Source: Sphingobacteriales bacterium
GTDB taxonomy: Bacteria; Bacteroidota; Bacteroidia; Chitinophagales; Chitinophagaceae
Assembly (NCBI GenBank): GCA_027484425.1
Contig: JAIXSZ010000020.1
Span: 75,988-114,920 of the forward strand
DNA: 38,933 nt
Reading direction: 5' to 3'
Shown here: positions 32,150-38,933 of the stretch, one piece after another
Position numbering within the stretch: position 1 is the stretch's first letter
Layout of the letters: every line of letters starts with the position of its first letter
Notes under the pieces: model-generated
The model's database searches: none
What the model was told of the DNA's origin: nothing
Seen by the model: only the letters and a program-made list of their open reading frames with translations
Translations under genes and position numbers: made by a program

Positions 32150-32244
32150 AAGATAGGGTTAATATCTGGACAGTCATACTTTGTATGACAGGGTATAAAT
32201 CTGGACAATCTTTTTAAAGGATAGCTTCATAGCTATCCTTTTTT
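32150..32244 (+). ncRNA. Candidate small RNA (~95 nt) with repeat-palindrome-repeat body
   Basis: Bounded by a consensus promoter (32116-32145) and an intrinsic terminator (32216-32244), with no open frame of note inside. The body has two imperfect 17-nt direct repeats, 32156-32172 and 32191-32207 (14 of 17 identical, both ending ATCTGGACA). They flank a perfect 7-bp hairpin GTCATAC-TTT-GTATGAC (32173-32189). It lies between the AT-rich unknown gene and the convergent Nudix gene. It could be a regulatory RNA, an RNA partner of the upstream proteins, or a relic of a mobile-element end. Confidence 0.45.
32216..32244 (+). terminator. Rho-independent terminator of the island / small RNA
   Basis: 11-bp perfect stem (32216-32226 with 32231-32241), 4-nt loop TCAT and a run of T. 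It ends 4 bp before the stop of the convergent Nudix gene and may serve both strands. Confidence 0.85.
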
Positions 32245-32247
32245 ATG

Positions 32248-32889
32248 TTACCCAACTACCTCTTTTATCAGCATTTCTAACTCGCTTATTATCATGGCTG
32301 TGGCGCCCCATATTATGGTGCCATCATCTAGCCGGTAGGCTTTTACCTTGCGAATGAGCTGGGGTACTGCGGGCGAGGATACGTCGGTTACTATCTTGCG
32401 GTCGTCGTGAAGGAGGATGCTGAGTGGTGGCTCTATGATGTAAGACACCTCTTGCTGGCTGAGCGTAAAGGAGGGCCGCTGGGGCAGGAAGCCCACATAC
32501 GGAAAAACATTAAAATTGCTGACTGGTATGTATAACGACGATAGCGCACCCAGCACATCTACTGCATCTGGCTCCACGCCTACTTCTTCTTGTGCCTCGC
32601 GCAGGGCTGTGTGTTGCAGAGATGGGTCTTCGGGTTCGTATCTGCCACCGGGGAAGCTCACTTGTCCGCTGTGGGCGGTGCGGTCTTCTTTGCGCTTCAT
32701 GAGCAGTACTTTCAGGTCGTCTTGCTCGGGGTAGAGTAGGCACAGCACAGCACTGAGGCGGGCATCGGGAGGCACTACGAGGGGCATGGCTACCACCCGG
32801 CCCATCATGCGCTCTTGTGCTGCCAACCCTGGCAGTGGCTGTTTTAGCCGCTGCCTCAGTTTTTCTATATGTGTGGCCTGTATTATCAC
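32248..32889 (-). CDS. Nudix hydrolase, probable CoA pyrophosphatase (NudL type)
   Basis: 213 aa. HSGQVSFPGG (73-82) is the NudL/CoAse upstream motif. The Nudix box follows as GGRYEPEDPSLQHTALREAQ then EEVGV (R97, E98, E101, E102 as metal ligands), with the one-residue-longer spacing seen in NudL compared with MutT. Such enzymes split CoA and acyl-CoA to phosphopantetheine and 3',5'-ADP. The C-terminal half (FNVFPYVGFLP, IWGATAMIISELEML) also fits CoAses. It lies 75 bp downstream of the DUF4340 gene, with a terminator between. Confidence 0.92.
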   Translation of the reverse strand: MIIQATHIEKLRQRLKQPLPGLAAQERMMGRVVAMPLVVPPDARLSAVLCLLYPEQDDLKVLLMKRKEDRTAHSGQVSFPGGRYEPEDPSLQHTALREAQEEVGVEPDAVDVLGALSSLYIPVSNFNVFPYVGFLPQRPSFTLSQQEVSYIIEPPLSILLHDDRKIVTDVSSPAVPQLIRKVKAYRLDDGTIIWGATAMIISELEMLIKEVVG

Positions 32890-32924
32890 GCTATCTACTT
32901 GTCGTACTTAGGGTCTTTAATAAT

Positions 32925-32957
32925 GTAAAAAACTGCCATTTGGGTAGCAGTTTTTAC
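32925..32957 (-). terminator. Terminator of the gldF-gldG-DUF4340 operon
   Basis: Stem 32928-32936 with 32947-32955 (AAAAACTGC / GCAGTTTTT) followed on the minus strand by a T-run; 8 bp after the DUF4340 stop. Confidence 0.7.
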
Positions 32958-32964
32958 GTTTTTC

Positions 32965-34053
32965 TTATCTGGTAGATGCGCCCGTTCTGAACTCAGACTG
33001 TGCCTGAGTGGGGGTGGGCTTTGGTACATCTTTTATATAAAACTCTTTGGCTTTTCTGAGTATGTTGGCAAATACGAGTTGCTGTATCATTACAGTGTCT
33101 TTATAGTCGTTCATCACTGCATAAAGCCTGTCTGAGTCATACTCTCCGGGGTGGTCGTCTATGTCTGACTGTTTTTGGTTTTTACTTCTTTTGTTTACAG
33201 CCATCCAGTATATATCTACATGCTGTCTTTTGCCTTTTTTTGTCACCACTTCTATAGACGAATGTTTTGGGGCTGTCTTTATGGTAGTGTCGTTATCTTC
33301 TAGTCCGTTAAGGTATCCTTCGCAGTTTACTTTGCCAAAGAACCTAAAGTACATTTCGGCTCTTTTATCGTTGAGCGGCTGTCCGGCTGGTATCTGGCTG
33401 GGGGCTACTGTGAGCGCTACTACACCTTCGGCATTGCGTGCTGCGGTGAATGAATTTTCGGGTTTATCGGCATACTGGATCTGTACGGATTGTATTTCAT
33501 CTGCCGGAAAGTTAAACACCGTACGGTCGCGCCAGTCGCGGAGCTTGGTAGCATAGCGGGGTGTTAGGTAGCCTACAAAACCCGGCGACTCTACCACATA
33601 AGGTGTACTAGCACCCTCCATGAGCATGTTGGTGCCCGTATTGTTGACAGCGGTTCCTCCTACATAAAACACCTTCATTTTTTTGCCTGCACGGTCGTAT
33701 AGTTCCACCTTTATGCCGTGTGTAGACATTGTTTTTACAGCATTGTCGTACGCATTTTTGGTAACGGGGTATAGGGGTGTTTGTTTAACGAGTGTATTGA
33801 GTAACAGATCGAGTGTGCTGTGTAGTGCCTTGTATTGTTTGTTGACCATCCAGCAGCTATCTGTGCGCTCTACGAGTATACTTTCGCCATCGGCTGCTAC
33901 CAGAAATATGCGCCCTATATTGCCCGTGTCTTTGACGGTAAAACCTGCCTCTTTGGGGTCGAATGGTGTTTCGTCTTTGCCACCGGGCAGCATGTAGTAA
34001 ATGCCGGCTCCCAGCAGTGCTAAAATGGCTATGTACAATAAGGTTTTGCGCAT
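32965..34053 (-). CDS. DUF4340 domain protein of the GldFG operon
   Basis: 362 aa. One N-terminal membrane helix (LLYIAILALLGAGIYYML, 4-21), then a mostly beta periplasmic region. The motifs W-x-V-N (CWMVNKQYKAL), VELYDRAGKKMKVFYVGGTAVNNTGTN, and TKLRDWRDRTVFNFPADEI (the conserved WRD/D-R segment) match DUF4340 proteins, which commonly follow GldG-like genes. It starts 1 nt after the gldG stop, so the two are translationally coupled and probably form one complex. Precise function is unknown. Confidence 0.85.
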   Translation of the reverse strand: MRKTLLYIAILALLGAGIYYMLPGGKDETPFDPKEAGFTVKDTGNIGRIFLVAADGESILVERTDSCWMVNKQYKALHSTLDLLLNTLVKQTPLYPVTKNAYDNAVKTMSTHGIKVELYDRAGKKMKVFYVGGTAVNNTGTNMLMEGASTPYVVESPGFVGYLTPRYATKLRDWRDRTVFNFPADEIQSVQIQYADKPENSFTAARNAEGVVALTVAPSQIPAGQPLNDKRAEMYFRFFGKVNCEGYLNGLEDNDTTIKTAPKHSSIEVVTKKGKRQHVDIYWMAVNKRSKNQKQSDIDDHPGEYDSDRLYAVMNDYKDTVMIQQLVFANILRKAKEFYIKDVPKPTPTQAQSEFRTGASTR

Positions 34054-34054
34054 A

Positions 34055-35782
34055 CTATGATAAGGTTTTCTTTGTTTCAGGTTTCACTTCGTAGCGGCGC
34101 TTGCGGTAGAACAAATATACCGTAGCGAAGATTAGCACCAGTGCAATGGGTAATGCCACATTGAGGACCTGCCATGTGGTTTTTTCTTCTTTTATGCGCC
34201 CTTTATCCAGCAGGCGGAGTTTTACATCCTTGCTACGTGCCTCTAGAATGTTGCTGCGGTCTGTGAGGTACTCGAGACAGTTGAGCAGGAAGATTTTATT
34301 GGCAAAAAACTCGCCTGTAAACTGGTAATAACCCATGGGTAGTATACCATCTTTGGTAGAATAACCATTGCTAAACGCCTCACCTACTGAGGTAATAATC
34401 ATGCTATTGTTGCTATCGCAACTGCGCTTGAAGGGGTGATGGAGGGAGTCCAGTAGGCGGAGATACTCTGGTGCCAACCGGTTGTTGTAGACCGATTGAA
34501 ACTTGCCCTCTAGTAACACTGCCACAGGTAGGTAGGGCTTTGTAAACATCTCGTGCTTGAGTGGGTAACTCATCATACTGAGGCTGACCCTAACAGGAGA
34601 GCGTGAGCTACGGCTGTACTTAGACGACTGTAGCAGTACTGTCTTTTTAATGCCGTCGCTTTTGATGGTGTCGATGGTATTGGTGAAGCCGCCCATTAAC
34701 AACGCCATATTTTTGACAATAGGATGGTCAGCTATGGGATTGAGACGGGGGAAGTATACCCAGTCGTGCAGCTGTGGTTTGCCGTCATTGAGTATGCGGG
34801 GCAGCGGGTTGCACTGCATGTCCTCTATCAAGTCATTATTTACCCTAACACCAAATTTGTAGAGCATTTCGTCGAGCTCGGTATTGTACTCGGTGGTGAG
34901 GAACATGGCACTGTTGACGAGGCTATCGAGCGAGGCATTGAGGTTGTTGACAACCCACAACACATGACCACCACGCATAATGTACTGGTCAATTTTTAGT
35001 TTGTCTGGGCCGCTATATAGGGCTGTGGGCTGATTGATGATAACGGCATCGTAAGCGAGTGATATTTCTATGTTTTGGGTGAGGTCGAGGGTATCGAGGT
35101 CGTAGATAGCTGGTAGCGTAGACAGCATATCGTAGGTTTTGACGCCTAGTGGCTGACCGTGACCAGTAAGGTATGCTATGCTGGGCTTGGTGGGTTTATT
35201 GAGCTGGTTGATGGCATTGGCTATTTTGTACTCGAGCATGGCCTCGGCATAGCTGAGTTGTTCTTCTGAGTTTCGGCCGGGGGGTGCATCGAGCAGGTAA
35301 ATGGGCATTTCTCTGCCATTGTACTGCACTAGGATATAGGGGAAAAAGGGCTTCATTGAGTATTCGTCGTCGCCCTCGGTTTTGAGTGCTTGCACATCGA
35401 TACCCTTGACATGAAGATTGTGTACTATGAGTTTTTTCTCTTTTTCGGCTTTGCCTTCGAGCGGGTCTGTGAAGCGATATATGATTTTATTGCCGCCTAT
35501 TTCTTTGAATGACCGGAGCCTTTCGCGTATGGCCTCTTGCATGCGCTGCAGGCCTGCTGGAAATTTGCCTTTAAGGTATACGTCTATGACTGCTACCTCC
35601 TGCATATTGCGGAGGAGATCTTTGGTGGGTTGTGTGAGCGTAAAACGCTGTTCTCTGGTGAGGTCTAAGCCTGTATGAAAGTAAGATGCGAGCACATTTA
35701 CACATACTACAATAGCCACCATGATTATGATACGAATCTTGGCTTGTTGCTGTTGTTTGTTATGGGTGGGGGGTGTAGCCAT
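34055..35782 (-). CDS. gldG: Gliding-motility ABC transporter auxiliary protein GldG
   Basis: 575 aa. An N-terminal helix (IRIIIMVAIVVCVNVLASYF, about 16-35) is followed by the family block LDLTREQRFTLTQPTKDLL. A large periplasmic region carries YLKGKFPAGL, YLTGHGQPLG and GGHVLWVVNNLNA, and a C-terminal helix lies near 545-563 (VLNVALPIALVLIFATVYLFY) before a basic tail. In Flavobacterium GldA, GldF and GldG form an ABC transporter linked to gliding. GldF is encoded 13 bp upstream; the ATPase GldA is not in the window. Confidence 0.93.
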   Translation of the reverse strand: MATPPTHNKQQQQAKIRIIIMVAIVVCVNVLASYFHTGLDLTREQRFTLTQPTKDLLRNMQEVAVIDVYLKGKFPAGLQRMQEAIRERLRSFKEIGGNKIIYRFTDPLEGKAEKEKKLIVHNLHVKGIDVQALKTEGDDEYSMKPFFPYILVQYNGREMPIYLLDAPPGRNSEEQLSYAEAMLEYKIANAINQLNKPTKPSIAYLTGHGQPLGVKTYDMLSTLPAIYDLDTLDLTQNIEISLAYDAVIINQPTALYSGPDKLKIDQYIMRGGHVLWVVNNLNASLDSLVNSAMFLTTEYNTELDEMLYKFGVRVNNDLIEDMQCNPLPRILNDGKPQLHDWVYFPRLNPIADHPIVKNMALLMGGFTNTIDTIKSDGIKKTVLLQSSKYSRSSRSPVRVSLSMMSYPLKHEMFTKPYLPVAVLLEGKFQSVYNNRLAPEYLRLLDSLHHPFKRSCDSNNSMIITSVGEAFSNGYSTKDGILPMGYYQFTGEFFANKIFLLNCLEYLTDRSNILEARSKDVKLRLLDKGRIKEEKTTWQVLNVALPIALVLIFATVYLFYRKRRYEVKPETKKTLS

Positions 35783-35795
35783 GTTGTGTATAAGT

Positions 35796-36545
35796 CTATG
35801 CTATACCACCGGTACCACGTGTGCGCGATGAAAGCGAGAAACGTGTAAGTGATATGAATAATGCGATTACTGAAACAAAATATACCACATCGCGCGTGTC
35901 TATGAGGCCACGGCTAATAGAATTGTAGTGAAACTCCATACCTACCATGCTGAGGTAATAGTCTATACCCTCAGCAAACTTGGGTAGCTTGCTGAGCTGC
36001 TCGAAACCGGTGTAGAGGACATAACAAGCTAAGAGCGATATGAGGAAACCTACTACCTGATTTGCGGTGAGGGAGGAGCAAAACACGCCTACTGCACCAA
36101 AGGTAGCTGCGAGGAAAAATAGCCCAATGTATGACCCTATAATGGCTCCTGTGTCGATATTAATGTCGGTATAGGAGAGATTGTGGATGGTGTAGACATA
36201 GACTATGGTGGGTAAGAGGGCGAAGGCTATAAGTGCCAATGTGGCAAAGTACTTGCCCAAAATGATGTCGAGATCAGAGACGGGCTTGGTGGAGAGCCAC
36301 TCGATGGTGCCTGTGCGGAACTCGTCGGCAAAGGAGCGCATGGTGACTGCAGGTACGAGTAGGAGTAGTAGCCAGGGTGCGATTTCGAAGAAGCGCTCCA
36401 TGGAGGCATAGCCGTACTCGAGGATGCTGTAGTTGGGGATGATCCATAAAAAGAGGCTGCATGCTACCAGAAAGACCAGCAATGCTACATAGCCTACTAT
36501 GGAACTAAAGAAAGAGTTTATTTCTTTTATAAATATACTACGCAT
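35796..36545 (-). CDS. gldF: Gliding-motility ABC transporter permease GldF
   Basis: 249 aa with six membrane helices of the ABC-2 permease type. The opening IFIKEINSFFSSIVGYVALLVF, the cytosolic coupling helix MRSFADEFRTGTIEWLSTKPVSDLDIILGKYFA and LTANQVVGFLISLLACYVLY are typical of GldF. It is first in the operon gldF-gldG-DUF4340. A -7 TATATTTG lies 26 bp upstream (36571-36578, minus), and a small CCCC/GGGG hairpin is found in the leader (36554-36566). Confidence 0.94.
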   Translation of the reverse strand: MRSIFIKEINSFFSSIVGYVALLVFLVACSLFLWIIPNYSILEYGYASMERFFEIAPWLLLLLVPAVTMRSFADEFRTGTIEWLSTKPVSDLDIILGKYFATLALIAFALLPTIVYVYTIHNLSYTDINIDTGAIIGSYIGLFFLAATFGAVGVFCSSLTANQVVGFLISLLACYVLYTGFEQLSKLPKFAEGIDYYLSMVGMEFHYNSISRGLIDTRDVVYFVSVIALFISLTRFSLSSRTRGTGGIA

Positions 36546-36570
36546 TGTGTGTACCCCATTTCGGGGCTGG

Positions 36571-36578
36571 CAAATATA
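36571..36578 (-). promoter_or_regulatory. -7 promoter element of the gldF operon (TATATTTG)
   Basis: Exact TAnnTTTG on the minus strand, 26 bp before the gldF ATG; no clear -33 TTG. Confidence 0.5.
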
Positions 36579-36665
36579 ATAAAACCGCTGCGCTTTATGA
36601 GTTTTAAAGCAATTGTAAAAGTTAAAATTTAGAAATATGGGAGGGTGGGTGGGATTTCCTGTTTT

Positions 36666-37143
36666 TCCGGTTTGTTGCCGGTGGTTTCATGGGTTTTGAT
36701 GGATAAGTGGTTGATTATCAATGCTATTCACTTTTGCAGGTATTCATGCATTTTCCGGTGAGGTTTGTTTGTCTGAACCACTGATTTATCTGATTCTTTT
36801 GATGCTGTTGTTTTGGGTTGCTGTCCTGGTTTGTTGTCATATTGGGTTTATTGTTAATTTCCGGTTTGTTTCCGGTTGTTTCATGGGTTTTTTGATGTAA
36901 CTCGTTGATAATCAATACTATTCATTTTTGCAGGTATGCAAGCATTTTCCAGTGGGGTTTGTTTGTCTGAACCACTGATTTATCTGATTCTTTTGATGCT
37001 GTTGTTTCGGGTTGCTGTCCTGTTTTGCTGTCATATTGGGTTTATTGTTAATTTCCGGTTTGTTTCCGGTGTTTTCATGGGTTTTTTGATGTAAGTGGTT
37101 GATTATCAATGAGGTTCACTTTTGCAGGTATGCATGGTTTTTG
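36666..37143. repeat. Tandem ~194-bp repeat array, copies A, B and truncated C
   Basis: Units start with TCCGGTTTGTT at 36666, 36860 and 37054, an exact 194-bp period twice. Conserved marks per unit: TTTCATGGGTTTT, the palindrome TTGAT(T/A)ATCAA, then TTCA(C/T)TTTTGCAGGTAT. Copies A and B also share GTTTGTCTGAACCACTGATT. The plus strand is strongly G+T-rich. Minus-strand open frames of 63 codons appear in A/B and B/C but start with TTG and shift frame between units (194 is not a multiple of 3), so I do not call genes. Copy C breaks off just before the Sel1 gene. The rest of 36546-36665 holds only the gldF promoter. Confidence 0.85.
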
Positions 37144-37155
37144 TCGAACAAGAGG

Positions 37156-37827
37156 CTAATGATAACCTATAACCATTAAAATTTCATTAGCTGAATTGTG
37201 GTCGCCATCTTCATTAGCCAACAAAAGATAATGTCTTGCTTTGGCTATTGAACGCTTAACGACTTCGCCCTCCAAATAAATTTTCCCGATCATATAATTG
37301 GCTTCATTTGACTCGTAGCCTGATAAATAGTAGCCTTCTTTTAATATACCTTTAAAAAAACGGAGGGCTTTTAATTTATTCTTCTGAACACCTATACCGT
37401 AGTAATAACACATACCAAGTGAAAAGTCGGCACTAAGATTTGTATGCGCTTTTCTGTACAGAGAGAACGCCATTTTATATTTGTGCTTATTGCTATATTC
37501 TACACCCAGGTTATGTGCAGCACTTGATGATCCCATTTTTATAGCCTTTTTGTATAGTTTCATTGCTAATGTAAGGTCTTTGTCGCAATATTTTCCATTG
37601 CTAAGATGGTAGGCATAATATTCAATTGCTTCAGTATTGCCATTTTCGTAAGCACGTTTGACCCATTCAAACTCCAATTTTTCGTCGGGTTGTGAAGTAA
37701 CTATCCCATTAATGATAATACCTGATCCATATTGAAATCCTACTTCTAACTGGGCGTCAGCATCACCCCTCTCTGCGGCAATCAGTAACGTTTGCCAATC
37801 ATTGTGTGTAGTTAATTCTTCTTTCAT
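37156..37827 (-). CDS. Sel1-repeat (TPR-like) protein
   Basis: 223 aa, no signal peptide. Consecutive Sel1-type units: AERGDADAQLEVGFQYGSG, AYENGNTEAIEYYAYHLSNG, AIKMGSSSAAHNLGVEYSN, LSADFSLGMCYYYGIGVQKN, SNEANYMIGKIYLEGEVVKR and DGDHNSANEILM. Sel1 proteins form helical solenoids used for protein-protein contacts; some act as immunity or regulatory factors of effector systems, but nothing here shows that. It is AT-rich and sits inside the 194-bp repeat field, between a truncated unit C and unit D, as if inserted. Confidence 0.8.
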   Translation of the reverse strand: MKEELTTHNDWQTLLIAAERGDADAQLEVGFQYGSGIIINGIVTSQPDEKLEFEWVKRAYENGNTEAIEYYAYHLSNGKYCDKDLTLAMKLYKKAIKMGSSSAAHNLGVEYSNKHKYKMAFSLYRKAHTNLSADFSLGMCYYYGIGVQKNKLKALRFFKGILKEGYYLSGYESNEANYMIGKIYLEGEVVKRSIAKARHYLLLANEDGDHNSANEILMVIGYH

Positions 37828-37944
37828 ATATATGATACGTTTACAAAAATCATGGGTAAAGCATTAAGTGAAAATAGCAAAATTGTGTAGTCCTGAAATA
37901 AGTTGGCAGTCTTAGTTGTTGTCCTGCTACCGATTTACAGGTAT

Positions 37945-38068
37945 GGGTTGCTGTCCTGTTTTGCTGTCATATTGTTTTTATTGTTAATTTCCGGTTTGTT
38001 TCCGGTTATTTCATGGGGTTTGGGGTGTAAGTGGTTGATTTTCAATGGTATTCGTTTTTGCTGGTAGT
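37945..38068. repeat. Copy D of the ~194-bp repeat
   Basis: Contains GGGTTGCTGTCCTG, then TCCGGTTTGTTTCCGGTTATT and a diverged palindrome TTGATTTTCAA. It resumes the repeat on the far side of the Sel1 gene. Confidence 0.75.
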
Positions 38069-38108
38069 GGTGTTTTCTGCTCGGTGTTGTTGTGACTGTG
38101 GGCTCCTA

Positions 38109-38169
38109 CTTTTCTTTTTATTTCAAAAAGAAAAGGAAATTTTTTGTCAATCGCTCCGCTGACAAAAAA
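38109..38169. repeat. Two adjacent perfect hairpins
   Basis: Hairpin 1: 38109-38119 with 38125-38135 (11 bp, 5-nt loop, CTTTTCTTTTT arm). Hairpin 2: 38140-38149 with 38160-38169 (10 bp, TTTTTTGTCA arm, 10-nt loop). Both are strong in single-stranded form and could be terminators or mobile-DNA structures. No gene is seen in 38069-38360. Confidence 0.6.
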
Positions 38170-38359
38170 GTAGCTCTACGCTGTTATCCTTCGGCTTCTG
38201 GCGGCTGCCTGGTGCTGGTTTTCTGCCGGTGCAGTACTACTGTCTGGCTTTTAGTCAAGGGCTAGGGTTTGGGGTTCTTCTATTTTTCTGTTGTTCTTTC
38301 ATCTTCGGCATCAAAAGGCACCATCAAGGGCTGGGCTTTCTTATATCTATCGGCGGGTG

Positions 38360-38697
38360 TTTTGTGGTTATATCTGTTCATATTGGGTTTGTTTTTCATT
38401 TCTGGTTTTGCCGGTTTGTTTCCGGTGGTTTCATGGGTTTTTTGATGTAACTCGTTGATAATCAATGAGGTTCATTTTTGCAGGTTTGGTGTGTTTGTTT
38501 GTCAGAATCAGGATTTAGTGGATTTTAAGATTTACAGGATGTGGGCTGTATAGGTGCTGTGGTTTTGTGGTTATATTAAGTTTACTCTTCATTTCTGGTT
38601 TTTCCGGTTTGTTTCCGGTTGTTTCATGGGTTTTTTGATGTAACTCGTTGATTATCAATACTATTCATTTTTGCAGGTATGCATGCATTTTCCGGTT
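38360..38697. repeat. Copies E and F of the ~194-bp repeat
   Basis: CCGGTTTGTTTCCGGT at 38411 and 38604 (193 bp apart), each preceded by TTTTGTGGTTATAT and followed by the TTGAT(A/T)ATCAA palindrome and TTCATTTTTGCAGGT. Copy E continues into a variant GTTTGTCAGAATCAGGATTT. From 38698 to 38933 I see no gene; the only notable item is TATCTTTG on the minus strand at about 38883-38890, a possible -7 box for something starting left of it. Confidence 0.75.
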
Positions 38698-38933
38698 GGG
38701 TGGTGTGGGTGAGTGGTGCACTTTTGGAGGTTCTGGGATGTATGATTGATGTGTGTGGTGGTGCTAAAAAATGATTCTGTGACATATTGATATTAGGGTT
38801 TTTAGGGGTAATGCGTAAATAGATTGCGCTATGTAGATGCCGCAAAAAGTGCGCCAACTGAGACCAAAACAGGTGTGGTATTGACAAAGATATCCACATT
38901 TTAATTTGAAGTGTATTGTGAGTGATGGTTGTA

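Noticed and set aside
36724..37109. Two 63-codon minus-strand frames with similar products (…LHQKTHE.TGNKP…)
   Set aside because: They follow the DNA repeat, cross unit borders, and have no ATG start; similarity is explained by repetition of the DNA. Kept only as repeat evidence.
38280..38465. 61-codon minus-strand frame of the same type, and the 73-codon plus-strand frame at 38229-38450
   Set aside because: Both overlap repeat copy E; composition is low-complexity (Gly/Phe-rich on the plus strand) and there is no domain or promoter support.
38624..38899. 91-codon minus-strand frame at the right edge
   Set aside because: Overlaps repeat copy F and has His/Pro/Ser-rich, non-domain sequence; a TATCTTTG box lies inside it but no start downstream of that box is convincing.

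Overview
The window looks like a chromosome segment of a Bacteroidota bacterium, most likely near Chitinophagaceae. Many genes are preceded by the Bacteroidota -7 element TAnnTTTG rather than by Shine-Dalgarno sites. The gene content is also typical of the phylum: gldF/gldG, PorP/SprF, type A and type B T9SS sorting domains, a CHU_C protein and a LytS/LytTR pair. Base composition is moderate, with clear AT-rich exceptions. No rRNA, tRNA or CRISPR array was seen.

Layout. 1-2650: a secreted protein cut by the left edge, then a phage terminase pair (TerL, probable TerS) preceded by a 13-bp palindrome and a consensus DnaA box. 2768-17263: ordinary chromosomal genes (TPR protein, two lipoproteins plus an EGF-like lipoprotein, thyA, purH, an FMN reductase, asd, a Pif1-like helicase), then a LytS/LytTR two-component pair whose kinase is internally duplicated, and a large EF-hand membrane protein. 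17469-20973: a compact Mu-like phage early module. It has a divergent S24 repressor, a MuB-like AAA ATPase, a stand-alone DnaA domain IV protein, a small unknown, Gam and another small unknown. No MuA transposase is present. 21086-30790: a small membrane protein, a dipeptide epimerase, two tandem NHL-propeller T9SS cargo paralogues, a PorP/SprF - collagen-like - CHU_C operon, and a GT-C-like membrane protein. 31001-32244: an AT-rich plus-strand island with a winged-helix-like gene, an unknown gene and a candidate small RNA that has its own promoter, repeat-palindrome-repeat body and terminator. 32248-36545: a Nudix CoA pyrophosphatase and the gldF-gldG-DUF4340 operon. 36546-38933: keto-rich (G+T) repeat DNA with a ~194-bp period, interrupted by a Sel1-repeat gene.

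How they work together. gldF/gldG with PorP/SprF, the CHU_C protein and the NHL proteins form the envelope/T9SS theme. The Mu-like module is probably SOS-controlled through its self-cleaving repressor and may be a domesticated or decayed prophage. The terminase pair about 15 kb away has the orientation expected of the late genes of the same phage, separated by core genes. The best candidates for something undescribed are the two-gene plus RNA island (31.0-32.25 kb), the MuA-less Mu module with its DnaA-IV protein, and the duplicated LytS kinase.
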